12,484 bases of DNA from contig CAAEQF010000057.1 of NCBI GenBank assembly GCA_900758075.1, forward strand, positions 1-12,484. The letters run 5' to 3'. Source of the DNA: Coriobacteriia bacterium. GTDB lineage: Bacteria; Actinomycetota; Coriobacteriia; Coriobacteriales; QAMH01. The notes under the pieces are model-generated. The model saw nothing but the letters and a program-made list of their open reading frames with translations. It was not told where the DNA came from and did not search any database. The position numbers and the translations under genes were made by a program. Every line of letters starts with the position of its first letter. Positions within the stretch are counted from its first letter, which is position 1. This document shows, one piece after another, positions 1 to 6,864 of this stretch.

Positions 1-123
1 ACGGGCAGCGGCTCGACGAGCTACGCGGTTTGCCCCGACCTGCTGGCGGCGCAGCGTTTTGCGCGCGAGGTGGCGTCGAGCTGCGCGTGGGTCGAGGTCG
101 CCCGTGCGAGCGTGGGGCAGTGA
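1..123 (+). CDS. ispE: 4-diphosphocytidyl-2-C-methyl-D-erythritol kinase, C-terminal fragment (5' end outside window)
   Basis: Frame 1 is open from the window edge to TGA at 121-123 and gives the last 40 residues of a protein. They begin TGSGSTSYAV and continue through a DLLAAQRFAREVA-like helix to a WVEVAR strand. This matches the end of GHMP-family kinases, where a GSG-S/T turn precedes a strand, the final helix and the last strand. IspE phosphorylates CDP-methylerythritol in the cytoplasmic MEP isoprenoid pathway. The name also rests on context: ispE lies close to glmU-prs-pth in other actinobacteria such as Mycobacterium tuberculosis. The catalytic and ATP-binding parts are outside the window. 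Another GHMP kinase cannot be excluded from 40 residues. After the stop, 155 bases separate it from the tRNA gene. Confidence 0.72.
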   Translation, partial: TGSGSTSYAVCPDLLAAQRFAREVASSCAWVEVARASVGQ

Positions 124-231
124 GACTCCCTGTGCGCTGCAGACATACCCTCAACGCGGGCCGTTTCGCACCTGCGCGTAGGGGCCTGCGCGCAAAGATT
201 GTCCAGACCTTGCGAATTTTGAAATTGACCG

Positions 232-261
232 TTGTGTGAACGGCGGCGGTTTCTGTAGAAT
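232..261 (+). promoter_or_regulatory. Candidate promoter of tRNA-Gln (and perhaps glmU)
   Basis: TAGAAT at 256-261 is a good -10 box. TTGTGT at 232-237 is a weak -35 at 18-base spacing. Transcription would start near 268, giving an 11-base leader before the tRNA at 279. A better-looking TTGACC at 225-230 is 25 bases from the -10, too far to pair with it. Confidence 0.4.
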
Positions 262-278
262 CTCTACTGCTATTGCAC

Positions 279-352
279 TGGGGTATCGTCCAACGGTAGG
301 ACAGCGGTTTTTGGTACCGTCGATGCGGGTTCGATTCCTGCTACCCCAGCCA
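279..352 (+). tRNA. tRNA-Gln(UUG) with encoded CCA
   Basis: A complete cloverleaf can be drawn. The acceptor stem pairs TGGGGTA (279-285) with TACCCCA (342-348), followed by G349 and a genome-encoded CCA (350-352). The D stem is GTCC/GGAC (288-291, 299-302). The anticodon stem is GCGGT/ACCGT with loop TTTTGGT and anticodon TTG at 311-313, which reads CAA glutamine codons. The T arm is GCGGG-TTCGATT-CCTGC (325-341). The glmU start follows only 20 bases later with no terminator between, so glmU may be released from a tRNA-mRNA transcript by 3'-end processing. Confidence 0.97.
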
Positions 353-372
353 CTACATCTATATGGGAGCGT

Positions 373-1743
373 GTGTTGGAAGCTAAAGCTTTGATTTTGG
401 CAGCAGGCGCAGGAACCCGTATGAAATCCCAAAAACCAAAGGTCGCCCACGAGATGCTGGGCAAACCGCTCGTGCGCTGGGTCGTCGACAGCGCGCGCCA
501 GGCGGGCTGCTCGGACGTACATGTGGTCGTTGGCCATGCAAAAGAGCAGGTCGAACCCCTGCTCGAGGACTGCGTGATTTCATACCAGCTCGAGATGCTG
601 GGCACGGGCCACACCGTCATGTGCGCTGCAGACAAGTTCGAGGGCTACGAGGGCGACATTGTCGTCTTGTGCGGCGATACCCCGCTCGTGCGTCCCTCGA
701 CCATCAAAAACCTCATCGAACGGCACAAGTCCGCGGGCAACGCGGCGACCGTGCTCACTATGGTCCCGGAAGATCCGCATGGCTACGGGCGCATCGTGCG
801 CACCGCGTCCGGCAATGTGTGCGGTATCGTCGAGGAAAAGGATTGCACCGACGAACAGCGCAAGATCGCCGAGTGCAATTCCGGCATCTACTGCTTCAGC
901 GCGCCCGAGCTGCTCGCGCACCTCGGCAAGCTCGACCGCAACAACGCGCAGGGCGAGTATTACCTCACCGACATGCTCTCCATCTTGAATGGCGCCGGCT
1001 CTAAGGTGGGCAGCGTCGTGGTCGACGACAACGACGAGTGCCTGGGCGTGAACTCGCGCGGCCAGCTCGCCGCCGCGTCGAAGATCGCGCAGCTGCGCAT
1101 CAACGAGGAGCTCATGGCCTCCGGCGTGACCATGCTCGACCCGGGTCTCGTGTGGGTGGGGCCGGACGTGACTGTGGCGCGCGATTGCGAGCTTCTTCCG
1201 ATGACCATGCTGTGGGGCACGACATCCGTCGGCACGGGCAGCGTGATAGGACCCAACTCCCGCCTGACCGACTGCACCGTCGGCGAGCGCTGCACTGTCG
1301 ACGAGACGGTCGCGATCCAGGCGGTAATCGACAACGACGTCGAGTGCGGGCCGCGCGCGTACCTGCGCCCGGGCACGCACATGTGCGACGGTTCCAAGGC
1401 GGGCACGCACGTCGAGATCAAGAAGTCGACGGTCGGGCCGGGCAGCAAGGTCCCGCATCTGTCCTACATCGGCGACGCGACCATCGGCAAAAACGTCAAT
1501 ATCGGCGCGGCGACGGTCACCTGCAACTACGACGGCAGCCGCAAGAACCCGACGACGATTGGCGACAACAGCTTCATCGGCTCGGACACCATGCTCGTCG
1601 CTCCGGTAAATCTGGGCACGAACGTGGTGACGGGCGCGGCAAGCTGCATCACGAAAGACGTGCCCGACGGGGCGCTCACGCTGGAGCGCAGCGAGCAGAA
1701 GATCATCGAGGGCTGGACTGCCAGACACATGAAAACTGAGTAG
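373..1743 (+). CDS. glmU: Bifunctional UDP-N-acetylglucosamine pyrophosphorylase / glucosamine-1-phosphate N-acetyltransferase
   Basis: This cytoplasmic enzyme acetylates glucosamine-1-phosphate and then couples GlcNAc-1-P to UTP, making UDP-GlcNAc for peptidoglycan. At 456 residues it has the family's usual length. The uridyltransferase domain (about 1-230) opens with LAAGAGTRMKS and has GDTPLV near residue 100 and the GEYYLTD region. The C-terminal left-handed beta-helix carries isoleucine/valine-rich hexapeptide repeats, with VEIKKSTVG, SKVPHLSYIGD and NIGAATVTCNYDG. H362 corresponds to the catalytic acetyltransferase histidine (E. coli H363). The start is uncertain by one codon: GGGAG at 365-369 lies 3 bases before GTG 373 and 6 bases before TTG 376, so TTG 376 may be the real start. 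It heads the glmU-prs-pth group. Confidence 0.97.
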   Translation: MLEAKALILAAGAGTRMKSQKPKVAHEMLGKPLVRWVVDSARQAGCSDVHVVVGHAKEQVEPLLEDCVISYQLEMLGTGHTVMCAADKFEGYEGDIVVLCGDTPLVRPSTIKNLIERHKSAGNAATVLTMVPEDPHGYGRIVRTASGNVCGIVEEKDCTDEQRKIAECNSGIYCFSAPELLAHLGKLDRNNAQGEYYLTDMLSILNGAGSKVGSVVVDDNDECLGVNSRGQLAAASKIAQLRINEELMASGVTMLDPGLVWVGPDVTVARDCELLPMTMLWGTTSVGTGSVIGPNSRLTDCTVGERCTVDETVAIQAVIDNDVECGPRAYLRPGTHMCDGSKAGTHVEIKKSTVGPGSKVPHLSYIGDATIGKNVNIGAATVTCNYDGSRKNPTTIGDNSFIGSDTMLVAPVNLGTNVVTGAASCITKDVPDGALTLERSEQKIIEGWTARHMKTE

Positions 1744-1849
1744 TCTCGCCCGTATGCCGGCTTGTCCGGTAGTAAGTTGTGTAGGTAACGTTTGTCATGA
1801 GGTTTTAGAGAAGTCTTGTTCGAGACACCAAGGGGAAGGTTGAACAGCG

Positions 1850-2830
1850 ATGACAACGAAGCGTCGTAAGCGCACGGCAGAACGGCAACTCCACATTTTC
1901 TCTGGCTCCGTGTATCCGGAGCTGGCGCAGGAGATTGCCGGGTATCTCGATGTCGAGCTCGGCGATATCAAGCTCGAGAAGTTCGCGAACGGAGAATGCT
2001 ACGCGCGTTACATGGAGTCGATCCGCGGCGAGGACGTCTTCTTGATCCAGTCCGTTTCGGGTGAGGTCAACGACGCGTTGATGGAGCTGCTCATCATGGT
2101 TGACGCAGCCAAGCGCGCAAGCGCCGCCCGCATCCACGCGGTCATCACGCACTACGGCTACGCTCGCCAGGACCGCAAGTCCGCCGCCCGCGAGCCCATT
2201 ACCGCCAAGCTCGTCGCCGATCTGCTGCAGACCGCAGGCGTCCACACGGTGACGACGATCGATCTGCACCAGGGCCAGATCCAGGGCTTCTTCAACATCC
2301 CGGTCAACCACTTGACCGCGCTCTACACGTTCTGCGACTACTTCAAGAAGAAGAACCTCGACAACGTGTGCGTCGTCTCTCCCGACGTCGGCCGCGCGAA
2401 GGCCGCCAAGAAGATGAGCGACATCCTCGGTGCCGATCTCGCGATCATGCACAAGGGCCGTCCGAAACACAACGTCGCAGAGATCACGAGCATCATCGGC
2501 GATGTCGAAGGCAAGAACTGCATTCTCAACGACGACATGATCGACACGGCAGGCACCATCTGCGCCGGTATGAAGACCCTCAAGGACCGTGGGGCTAAGT
2601 CGGTGTACGTGTGCGCGACACATCCGATCTTCTCGGGCCCTGCGTACGACCGCCTCGAGAACTCCGTTGCCGACGAGATCGTCGTCATGAACACGATTCC
2701 CGTCCCCGAAGAGCACCTCCAGGGCAAGATCAAGACCATCAGCTGCGCGCCGCTGTTTGCGCAGGCGATCAACAACGTCTTCACGAACGGCTCCGTCTCC
2801 GAGCTGTTCGACCCGGACTTCGCGCTCTAG
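1850..2830 (+). CDS. prs: Ribose-phosphate pyrophosphokinase (PRPP synthase, class I)
   Basis: The enzyme makes 5-phosphoribosyl-1-pyrophosphate from ribose-5-phosphate and ATP, feeding purine, pyrimidine, histidine, tryptophan and NAD synthesis. At 326 residues it is near the usual 310-320, with a short basic N-terminal extension (TTKRRKRTAERQ). Visible family motifs are FANGE near residue 45, YGYARQDRK, DLHQGQIQGFF, VSPDVG followed by HKGRPKHN (flexible active-site loop), and the PRPP-binding loop DDMIDTAGT at 228-236. ATG 1850 has AGGGGAAGG ten bases upstream. The 106 bases after glmU show no convincing promoter or terminator, so read-through from glmU is likely; pth follows after 14 bases. 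The glmU-prs pairing is widespread in Gram-positive bacteria. Confidence 0.97.
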   Translation: MTTKRRKRTAERQLHIFSGSVYPELAQEIAGYLDVELGDIKLEKFANGECYARYMESIRGEDVFLIQSVSGEVNDALMELLIMVDAAKRASAARIHAVITHYGYARQDRKSAAREPITAKLVADLLQTAGVHTVTTIDLHQGQIQGFFNIPVNHLTALYTFCDYFKKKNLDNVCVVSPDVGRAKAAKKMSDILGADLAIMHKGRPKHNVAEITSIIGDVEGKNCILNDDMIDTAGTICAGMKTLKDRGAKSVYVCATHPIFSGPAYDRLENSVADEIVVMNTIPVPEEHLQGKIKTISCAPLFAQAINNVFTNGSVSELFDPDFAL

Positions 2831-2844
2831 GGGAATTTTCGGGC

Positions 2845-3414
2845 ATGACGATCAAGTTGGTGGCAGGCCTGGGCAATCCGGGCGCCGAATACGAGGGAAC
2901 CCGCCATAACGCGGGTTTTCTCGCGCTTGAGCGCGCCGCGCGCGAGCTGGGCGCGAACTACTGGAAAAGCGAGTGCGGCGCCGATGTGGCGCACGTCAAG
3001 CGTGGGGGCTCAGAAGTGCTGCTCGCCAAGCCGATGTCGTTCATGAACACGTCGGGCGGCCCCATAAGCAAGCTCGCGGCAACGTACAAGGTCAAGCCGG
3101 AGGAGATTCTCGTCGTCCACGACGATATGGACCTCGAACCGGGTGTGGTCCGCATCAAGGTCGGTGGCGGGCACGGTGGGCACAACGGCCTGAAGTCGAT
3201 TCACGCCAAGCTCGGGAGTAACGGATACGTGCGCGTGCGCGTGGGCACGGGACATCCGAAGGGCAACAAGCGCGTGGTCGACTACGTGCTGCAGGTGCCG
3301 AAAGGCGACGAAGCGATTGCGTTCGGCCAAGCGGTCGAACGTGCTGCCGAGGCGATCGTCGATTTGCTCGACGAAAGCCCGACCAAGGCGATGAACAAAT
3401 ACAACGTAAAGTAA
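2845..3414 (+). CDS. pth: Peptidyl-tRNA hydrolase
   Basis: Pth releases peptides from prematurely dropped peptidyl-tRNA so the tRNA can be recharged. The 189-residue product has the normal length. It starts MTIKLVAGLGNPG and carries TRHNAG with catalytic H21 (E. coli H20), N11, KPMSFMN with N68, HDDMDLEPG with D93, and GGHGGHNG with N114, so all key residues are present. The open frame extends upstream inside prs, but ATG 2845 fits the conserved N-terminus and has AGGGGA at 2829-2834. It sits 14 bases after the prs stop, which suggests an operon. Compared with Bacillus gcaD-prs-ctc-spoVC, the ctc/rplY gene between prs and pth is absent here. A strong hairpin begins one base after the stop codon. 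Confidence 0.97.
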   Translation: MTIKLVAGLGNPGAEYEGTRHNAGFLALERAARELGANYWKSECGADVAHVKRGGSEVLLAKPMSFMNTSGGPISKLAATYKVKPEEILVVHDDMDLEPGVVRIKVGGGHGGHNGLKSIHAKLGSNGYVRVRVGTGHPKGNKRVVDYVLQVPKGDEAIAFGQAVERAAEAIVDLLDESPTKAMNKYNVK

Positions 3415-3415
3415 A

Positions 3416-3438
3416 GGAGGCCGCGCAATGCGGCCTCC
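3416..3438. terminator. Convergent hairpin terminator between pth and ferredoxin
   Basis: GGAGGCCGC (3416-3424) pairs perfectly with GCGGCCTCC (3430-3438) around a 5-base loop. On the + strand the following bases (CTCGTGTG) are not U-rich. On the - strand the stem is followed by TTTACTTT, which is a better terminator tail. The structure therefore suits the ferredoxin gene at least as well as pth, and probably serves both. Confidence 0.75.
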
Positions 3439-3513
3439 CTCGTGTGCGGCGCTCGATTTGCGCGAGCCCGAACGCTTGGGCTCATGGACGATGCGGCGCA
3501 GGTGGCAGGCGGT

Positions 3514-3696
3514 CTACTCGTCTATGACGATGGCGCCCATGGGGCATTCTTCCACGCACTCGCCGCACTCGATGCAAGAGTCCTCGTTCACGACGGCGGC
3601 GGTACTGCCGACGATGTCGAGCACGCCCTCGGGGCAAGAATCAACGCAGATACCGCAACCGGAACACTCGTCAGTATCAATCTCTGGAGCTGCCAT
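3514..3696 (-). CDS. Small 2x[4Fe-4S] ferredoxin
   Basis: This is a 60-residue bacterial ferredoxin. Two CxxCxxCxxxCP motifs are complete: C11, C14, C17, C21-P and C41, C44, C47, C51-P. Each cluster takes three cysteines from one motif and the fourth from the other. The protein is acidic (it ends VIDE), as expected for a soluble low-potential electron carrier in an anaerobic or fermentative metabolism. ATG at 3696-3694 has a strong ribosome site (AGGAAGGAA, complement of 3706-3714) nine bases upstream. It stands alone on the - strand, converges on pth, and diverges from the dnaK region. No redox partner gene is adjacent, so its electron donor and acceptor cannot be named. The overlapping + frame here is a shadow. 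Confidence 0.95.
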   Translation of the reverse strand: MAAPEIDTDECSGCGICVDSCPEGVLDIVGSTAAVVNEDSCIECGECVEECPMGAIVIDE

Positions 3697-3756
3697 AGCC
3701 TTAGATTCCTTCCTGTTTCACGGGCTCTCCCTTATGCCCGACTAATTGCAGGATTG

Positions 3757-3785
3757 AAAATAACGGTAACGCCATGTCTTCGCAA
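3757..3785 (-). promoter_or_regulatory. Candidate promoter of the ferredoxin gene
   Basis: Reading the - strand, TTGCGA (3785-3780) and TATTTT (3762-3757) are spaced 17 bases apart, each matching four of six consensus bases. The start would be about 50 bases before the ferredoxin ATG. A second possible pair (TTTTCA/CATAAG, 18-base spacing) lies closer to the gene, so the choice is uncertain. Confidence 0.35.
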
Positions 3786-3814
3786 TAGGTATTTTGCGGG
3801 GTCTATTTTGCGTC

Positions 3815-4038
3815 ATTGTCGTGGGGTCGTCACTGTTGCGGGGTCGGTTCTCCATGGCTGTGGATCTGCAGCGGGGTCTCTGGGGACGGGGTCGGTTCTC
3901 GATGGTCCCGATAGCTGCAGTAGTCTGCTATCAGAGCCACGGAGAACCGACCCCGCAGCAGCGACAGCCTTCATAGCAGACGGACTCTGCTATCAGAGCC
4001 ACGGAGAACCGATCCCGCAACAATGACCCCGTGACAAT
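3815..4038. repeat. Forward-forward-reverse-reverse REP-like cluster upstream of dnaK
   Basis: Four core units fill the ferredoxin-dnaK gap: GGGGTCGGTTCTC at 3840-3852 and 3888-3900, its reverse complement at 3942-3954, and a one-mismatch reverse copy at 4004-4016. The cluster is a nested inverted repeat. Unit 2 and unit 3 pair over 14 perfect bases (3887-3900 with 3942-3955) around an inner GATAGC/GCTATC stem (3910-3915, 3927-3932). Units 1 and 4 share outer flanks, ending with ATTGTC (3815-3820) and GACAAT (4033-4038). A 34-base direct repeat covers the two reverse units (3924-3957 and 3986-4019, one mismatch). The flanking 3697-3814 and 4039-4104 hold no gene; they contain the ferredoxin promoter and the approach to the dnaK promoter. 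Confidence 0.85.
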
Positions 4039-4104
4039 CGCTGCAACAACCAACAACCCCACATTACGCGGAGGTAACGCTTAGCTGAAAAGGCTTAAAG
4101 AAAC

Positions 4105-4133
4105 TTGACATGGGTACACTTAGATTTCATTAT
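4105..4133 (+). promoter_or_regulatory. dnaK operon promoter (sigma70-type)
   Basis: A perfect -35 TTGACA (4105-4110) is followed after exactly 17 bases by CATTAT (4128-4133), which matches four of six -10 bases. Transcription would start around 4140, about 40 bases before the dnaK start. A strong vegetative promoter under a repressor is the expected design for an HspR-controlled operon. Confidence 0.7.
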
Positions 4134-4145
4134 GTATGACATACA
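4115..4145 (+). promoter_or_regulatory. Probable HspR operator of dnaK (HAIR-like, divergent)
   Basis: ACACTTA (4116-4122) and TATGTAT (4131-4137) form an imperfect inverted repeat with an 8-base centre, lying across the -10 box. The 10 bases TACACTTAGA (4115-4124) recur exactly, in the opposite orientation, in the clpB leader. A second, perfect palindrome, TGTATG-A-CATACA, overlaps it at 4133-4145. Published actinobacterial HAIR sites have CTTGAGT-N7-ACTCAAG arms, so this is a diverged form or another heat-shock operator. That HspR binds it is inferred from position, sharing with clpB and the presence of hspR in the operon. Confidence 0.6.
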
Positions 4146-4179
4146 AATTAGGTGCACTACATGAATGAAGGGATTCAGC

Positions 4180-6111
4180 ATGAGCAAGATTATCGGTATT
4201 GACCTCGGCACCACGAACTCCGCAATGGCAGTTCTCGAAGGTGGCGAGCCGACGGTCATCGTCAACGCAGAAGGCGACCGCACCACTCCGTCCGTCGTGG
4301 GCTTCCGCAAGGACGGCGAGCGCGTCGTTGGCAAGGCTGCCAAGAACCAGGCGGTCACCAACCCCACCAATACCATCGCTTCCATCAAGCGCTTCATCGG
4401 CCGTAACTACAGCGAGACCGAGTCCGAGCGCAAGACCGTCGCCTACAACGTCGTTCAGGGCAAGGACGGCCGCAACATGGTCGATATCGATGGCAAAGAG
4501 TACACGCCGGAAGAGATTTCGGCTATGGTCCTGCAAAAGCTGAAGGCCGACGCCGAGAAGTATCTGGGCGAGCCCGTGACCGAAGCCGTCATCACTGTCC
4601 CCGCATACTTCAACGACGCTCAGCGTCAGGCAACCAAGGATGCGGGCAAAATCGCCGGCCTCGATGTCAAGCGCATCATCAACGAGCCGACTGCGGCAGC
4701 TCTGGCATATGGCCTCGACAAGAAGGCTGAAGACGAGAAGATCCTGGTCTTCGACCTCGGCGGCGGCACTTTCGACGTCTCCATCCTCGAGCTGGGTGAC
4801 GGCGTCTTCGAGGTTCTCGCCACCGCTGGCGACAACCACCTGGGCGGCGACGACTGGGACCAGCGCGTCATCGACTGGCTGGCTGACAAGTTCAAGGCCG
4901 ACCAGGGCGTTGATCTGCGCACCGACAAGATGGCGCTGCAGCGCCTGAAGGAAGCTGCCGAGAAGGCCAAGATGGAGCTCTCCGGCACCCAGCAGGCCCA
5001 GATCAACCTCCCGTTCATCACGGCTGTCGATGGCAACCCCGTCCACCTGGATTACACGCTCACCCGCGCGGAATTCGAGCGCATCACGTCCGATCTGCTC
5101 GACCGTTGCAAGACCCCGGTCGACAAGGCAATGCGCGACGCGGGCCTTTCCAACGGCGACATCGACGAGGTCATCCTCGTCGGCGGCTCCACGCGTATGC
5201 CCGCCGTCCAGGAAGAGGTCAAGAAGCTCACGGGCAAGACTCCGAACATGGGCGTCAACCCCGATGAGGTCGTCGCAGTCGGCGCATCCATCCAAGGCGG
5301 CGTCCTCGGTGGCGACGTCGAGGGCATCCTCCTTCTGGACGTCACCCCGCTTTCGCTGGGCGTCGAGACCATGGGCGGCGTGATGACCAAGATGATCGAC
5401 CGCAACACGACGATCCCGACTCGCAAGACCGAGGTCTACTCCACGGCGGCAGATAACCAGACGTCCGTCGAGATTCACGTTCTGCAGGGCGAGCGCGAGT
5501 TCGCGAAGGACAACAAGACGCTCGGCCGCTTCCAGCTGACTGGCATCCCGGCGGCACCGCGTGGCGTTCCGCAGATCGAGGTCACCTTCGATATCGACGC
5601 GAACGGCATCGTCAACGTCTCTGCTAAGGACCTTGGCACCGGCCAGGAGCAGAAGATCACGATTTCCGGCTCCACGGCTCTGTCCGACGAGGAAGTTGAC
5701 CGCATGGTCTCCGATGCGAAGGACCACGCTGCCGAGGACGAGAAGCGCAAGGCCGAGGTCGAGACCCGCAACCAGGCTGATTCGTTGGTGTACGCCACCG
5801 AGAAGTCCCTCAAGGACCTCGGCGACAAGGTCCCGGCAGACACCAAGTCCGACGTCGAGGCCAAGATTGCTTCGCTGAAGGAGGCCCTGAACGGCGAGAA
5901 CGTCGATGACATCAAGGCCAAGACCGAGGAGCTGCAGCAGGCGAGCTACAAGCTGGCAGAGATTGCGTACGGCAACGCCCAGCAGCAGGCCGGCGCGCAG
6001 CAGCCCGGCAACACGGCGAGCGGTGACTACAACACCAACGCCGGCGGCAGTGATGACGTCGTCGATGCCGATTACGAGGTCGTCGACGATGACAACAAGG
6101 ACAAGAACTAA
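4180..6111 (+). CDS. dnaK: Chaperone DnaK (Hsp70)
   Basis: DnaK is the ATP-driven cytoplasmic Hsp70 that binds exposed hydrophobic peptides, works with DnaJ and GrpE, and hands aggregates to ClpB. The 643-residue product has normal length. The nucleotide-binding domain shows IGIDLGTTNS at 5-14, NEPTAAALAYG near 170, and DLGGGTFDVS from D192. The interdomain linker LLLDVTPLSLG lies around 385-394, followed by the substrate-binding domain, helical lid, a Q/A/G-rich stretch and an acidic tail (DADYEVVDDDNKDKN). An in-frame ATG at 4165 would add five residues, but ATG 4180 gives the conserved MSKIIGIDLG start and has GAAGGGA six bases upstream. It is first in dnaK-grpE-dnaJ-hspR. In Streptomyces DnaK acts as co-repressor of HspR, which would close a feedback loop here. 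Confidence 0.99.
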   Translation: MSKIIGIDLGTTNSAMAVLEGGEPTVIVNAEGDRTTPSVVGFRKDGERVVGKAAKNQAVTNPTNTIASIKRFIGRNYSETESERKTVAYNVVQGKDGRNMVDIDGKEYTPEEISAMVLQKLKADAEKYLGEPVTEAVITVPAYFNDAQRQATKDAGKIAGLDVKRIINEPTAAALAYGLDKKAEDEKILVFDLGGGTFDVSILELGDGVFEVLATAGDNHLGGDDWDQRVIDWLADKFKADQGVDLRTDKMALQRLKEAAEKAKMELSGTQQAQINLPFITAVDGNPVHLDYTLTRAEFERITSDLLDRCKTPVDKAMRDAGLSNGDIDEVILVGGSTRMPAVQEEVKKLTGKTPNMGVNPDEVVAVGASIQGGVLGGDVEGILLLDVTPLSLGVETMGGVMTKMIDRNTTIPTRKTEVYSTAADNQTSVEIHVLQGEREFAKDNKTLGRFQLTGIPAAPRGVPQIEVTFDIDANGIVNVSAKDLGTGQEQKITISGSTALSDEEVDRMVSDAKDHAAEDEKRKAEVETRNQADSLVYATEKSLKDLGDKVPADTKSDVEAKIASLKEALNGENVDDIKAKTEELQQASYKLAEIAYGNAQQQAGAQQPGNTASGDYNTNAGGSDDVVDADYEVVDDDNKDKN

Positions 6112-6803
6112 TGGCTGCCGAAGACAAGCAGCCTAACGTAGGCGAGGAGGCGGCCGAGCAGGCCGCCCCCGCGGCTGCGGGCACCGAGGCCGATGCCCCC
6201 GAAGCAGCCGAGGCTGTCGAGGCCGAAGTCATCGAGGACGCGTCCGAAAGTGACGGCGACGCACCAGCAGATTCTGGCGACTCGGAGTCTGCGGCGGGCG
6301 ACCAGCCCGACATCTTCACGGCAATCAAGCAGGAAGTCACGGACTTGCGCGACAAGTACGCCCGCCTGCAGGCCGAGTGGGACAACTACCGCAAGCGCAC
6401 GGCGACGGAGCGCGATTCCGAACGAAAGCGCGCGGCTGAGAAGCTGGTCACGGACCTGCTGCCGGTTCTCGACGATTTGGAGCGCGCTATCAAGCACGCG
6501 AAGGAGTCGGGCGAGGGCGGCAACCTCACCGAGGGCGTCGAGGCCATCCAGAGCAAGTTCCTGCAGATTCTGGGCAAGTACTACGTCCAGCAGATCAAGG
6601 CAGAGGGCGAGCCGTTCGATGCCATGAAGCATCAGGCGGTCGGTACGCAGGAAGACGCGAGCGTCCCCGAAGAGACGGTCGTGCAGGTGTATCAGCAGGG
6701 CTATGAGATGGGCGACAGGGTCATCCGGCCTGCAATGGTCGTCACAAGCGTCGGAGGGCCGGCGCGGCCGGCTGCGCCAGATGGCGACGAACAGGACAAA
6801 TAG
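6111..6803 (+). CDS. grpE: Nucleotide exchange factor GrpE
   Basis: GrpE dimers release ADP from DnaK and act as a heat sensor. The 230-residue protein begins with a long acidic, alanine-rich, low-complexity region (about 1-70). A coiled coil follows, including DKYARLQAEWDNYRKR from D81, and then the C-terminal beta domain with the GrpE signature from about F169 (FDAMKHQAVG) to MGDRVIRPAMVVTS. Its ATG shares one base with the dnaK stop (TAATG at 6109-6113), so translation is probably coupled. AAGGA at 6097-6101, inside the end of dnaK, is a plausible ribosome site. A hairpin begins nine bases after its stop. Confidence 0.98.
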   Translation: MAAEDKQPNVGEEAAEQAAPAAAGTEADAPEAAEAVEAEVIEDASESDGDAPADSGDSESAAGDQPDIFTAIKQEVTDLRDKYARLQAEWDNYRKRTATERDSERKRAAEKLVTDLLPVLDDLERAIKHAKESGEGGNLTEGVEAIQSKFLQILGKYYVQQIKAEGEPFDAMKHQAVGTQEDASVPEETVVQVYQQGYEMGDRVIRPAMVVTSVGGPARPAAPDGDEQDK

Positions 6804-6812
6804 AATTTTTCG

Positions 6813-6838
6813 GGAATGCGTTCTTCGGAGCGCATTCC
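6813..6838 (+). terminator. Intercistronic hairpin with UUCG tetraloop between grpE and dnaJ
   Basis: GGAATGCGTTC (6813-6823) pairs with GAGCGCATTCC (6828-6838) through 11 pairs including one T-G wobble, closed by C(TTCG)G, an exceptionally stable tetraloop. Only a short T tract (TTATCT) follows. This could be a partial terminator, or a 3' barrier or processing point that leaves dnaK-grpE mRNA more abundant than dnaJ-hspR. No separate promoter is obvious in the 61-base gap. Confidence 0.6.
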
Positions 6839-6864
6839 TTATCTGATAAGGGTAGGTGAGCGCT

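Noticed and set aside
173..194. TGCGCG/CGCGCA stem (6 pairs, 10-base loop) after ispE as a terminator
   Set aside because: The stem is short in GC-rich DNA and is followed by AAGATTGT, not a T run.
131..634. The 15-base string TGTGCGCTGCAGACA at 131-145 and again inside glmU at 620-634
   Set aside because: The match does not extend, one copy is coding, and no other copy is seen. Chance is the simplest explanation.
2611..2844. Upstream extension of the pth frame inside prs
   Set aside because: It overlaps a clearly conserved prs coding region, and the Pth family start matches ATG 2845 with its own ribosome site.
3442..4026. 194-codon + strand frame across the ferredoxin and repeat cluster
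   Set aside because: It is antisense to a ferredoxin with two perfect cluster motifs and then runs through the inverted repeats. No family resemblance is seen.
4039..4179. CIRCE/HrcA site upstream of dnaK
   Set aside because: No TTAGCACTC-N9-GAGTGCTAA-like pair is present here or before clpB; the HspR-type arrangement explains the operon.
4120..5727. 535-codon open frame on the - strand opposite dnaK (and similar long - strand frames opposite glmU 580-1728 and clpB 9760-11022)
   Set aside because: These are antisense shadows produced by the strong third-position GC bias of the real genes. Their translations are rich in V/D/R/L, lack motifs, and have no convincing ribosome site.
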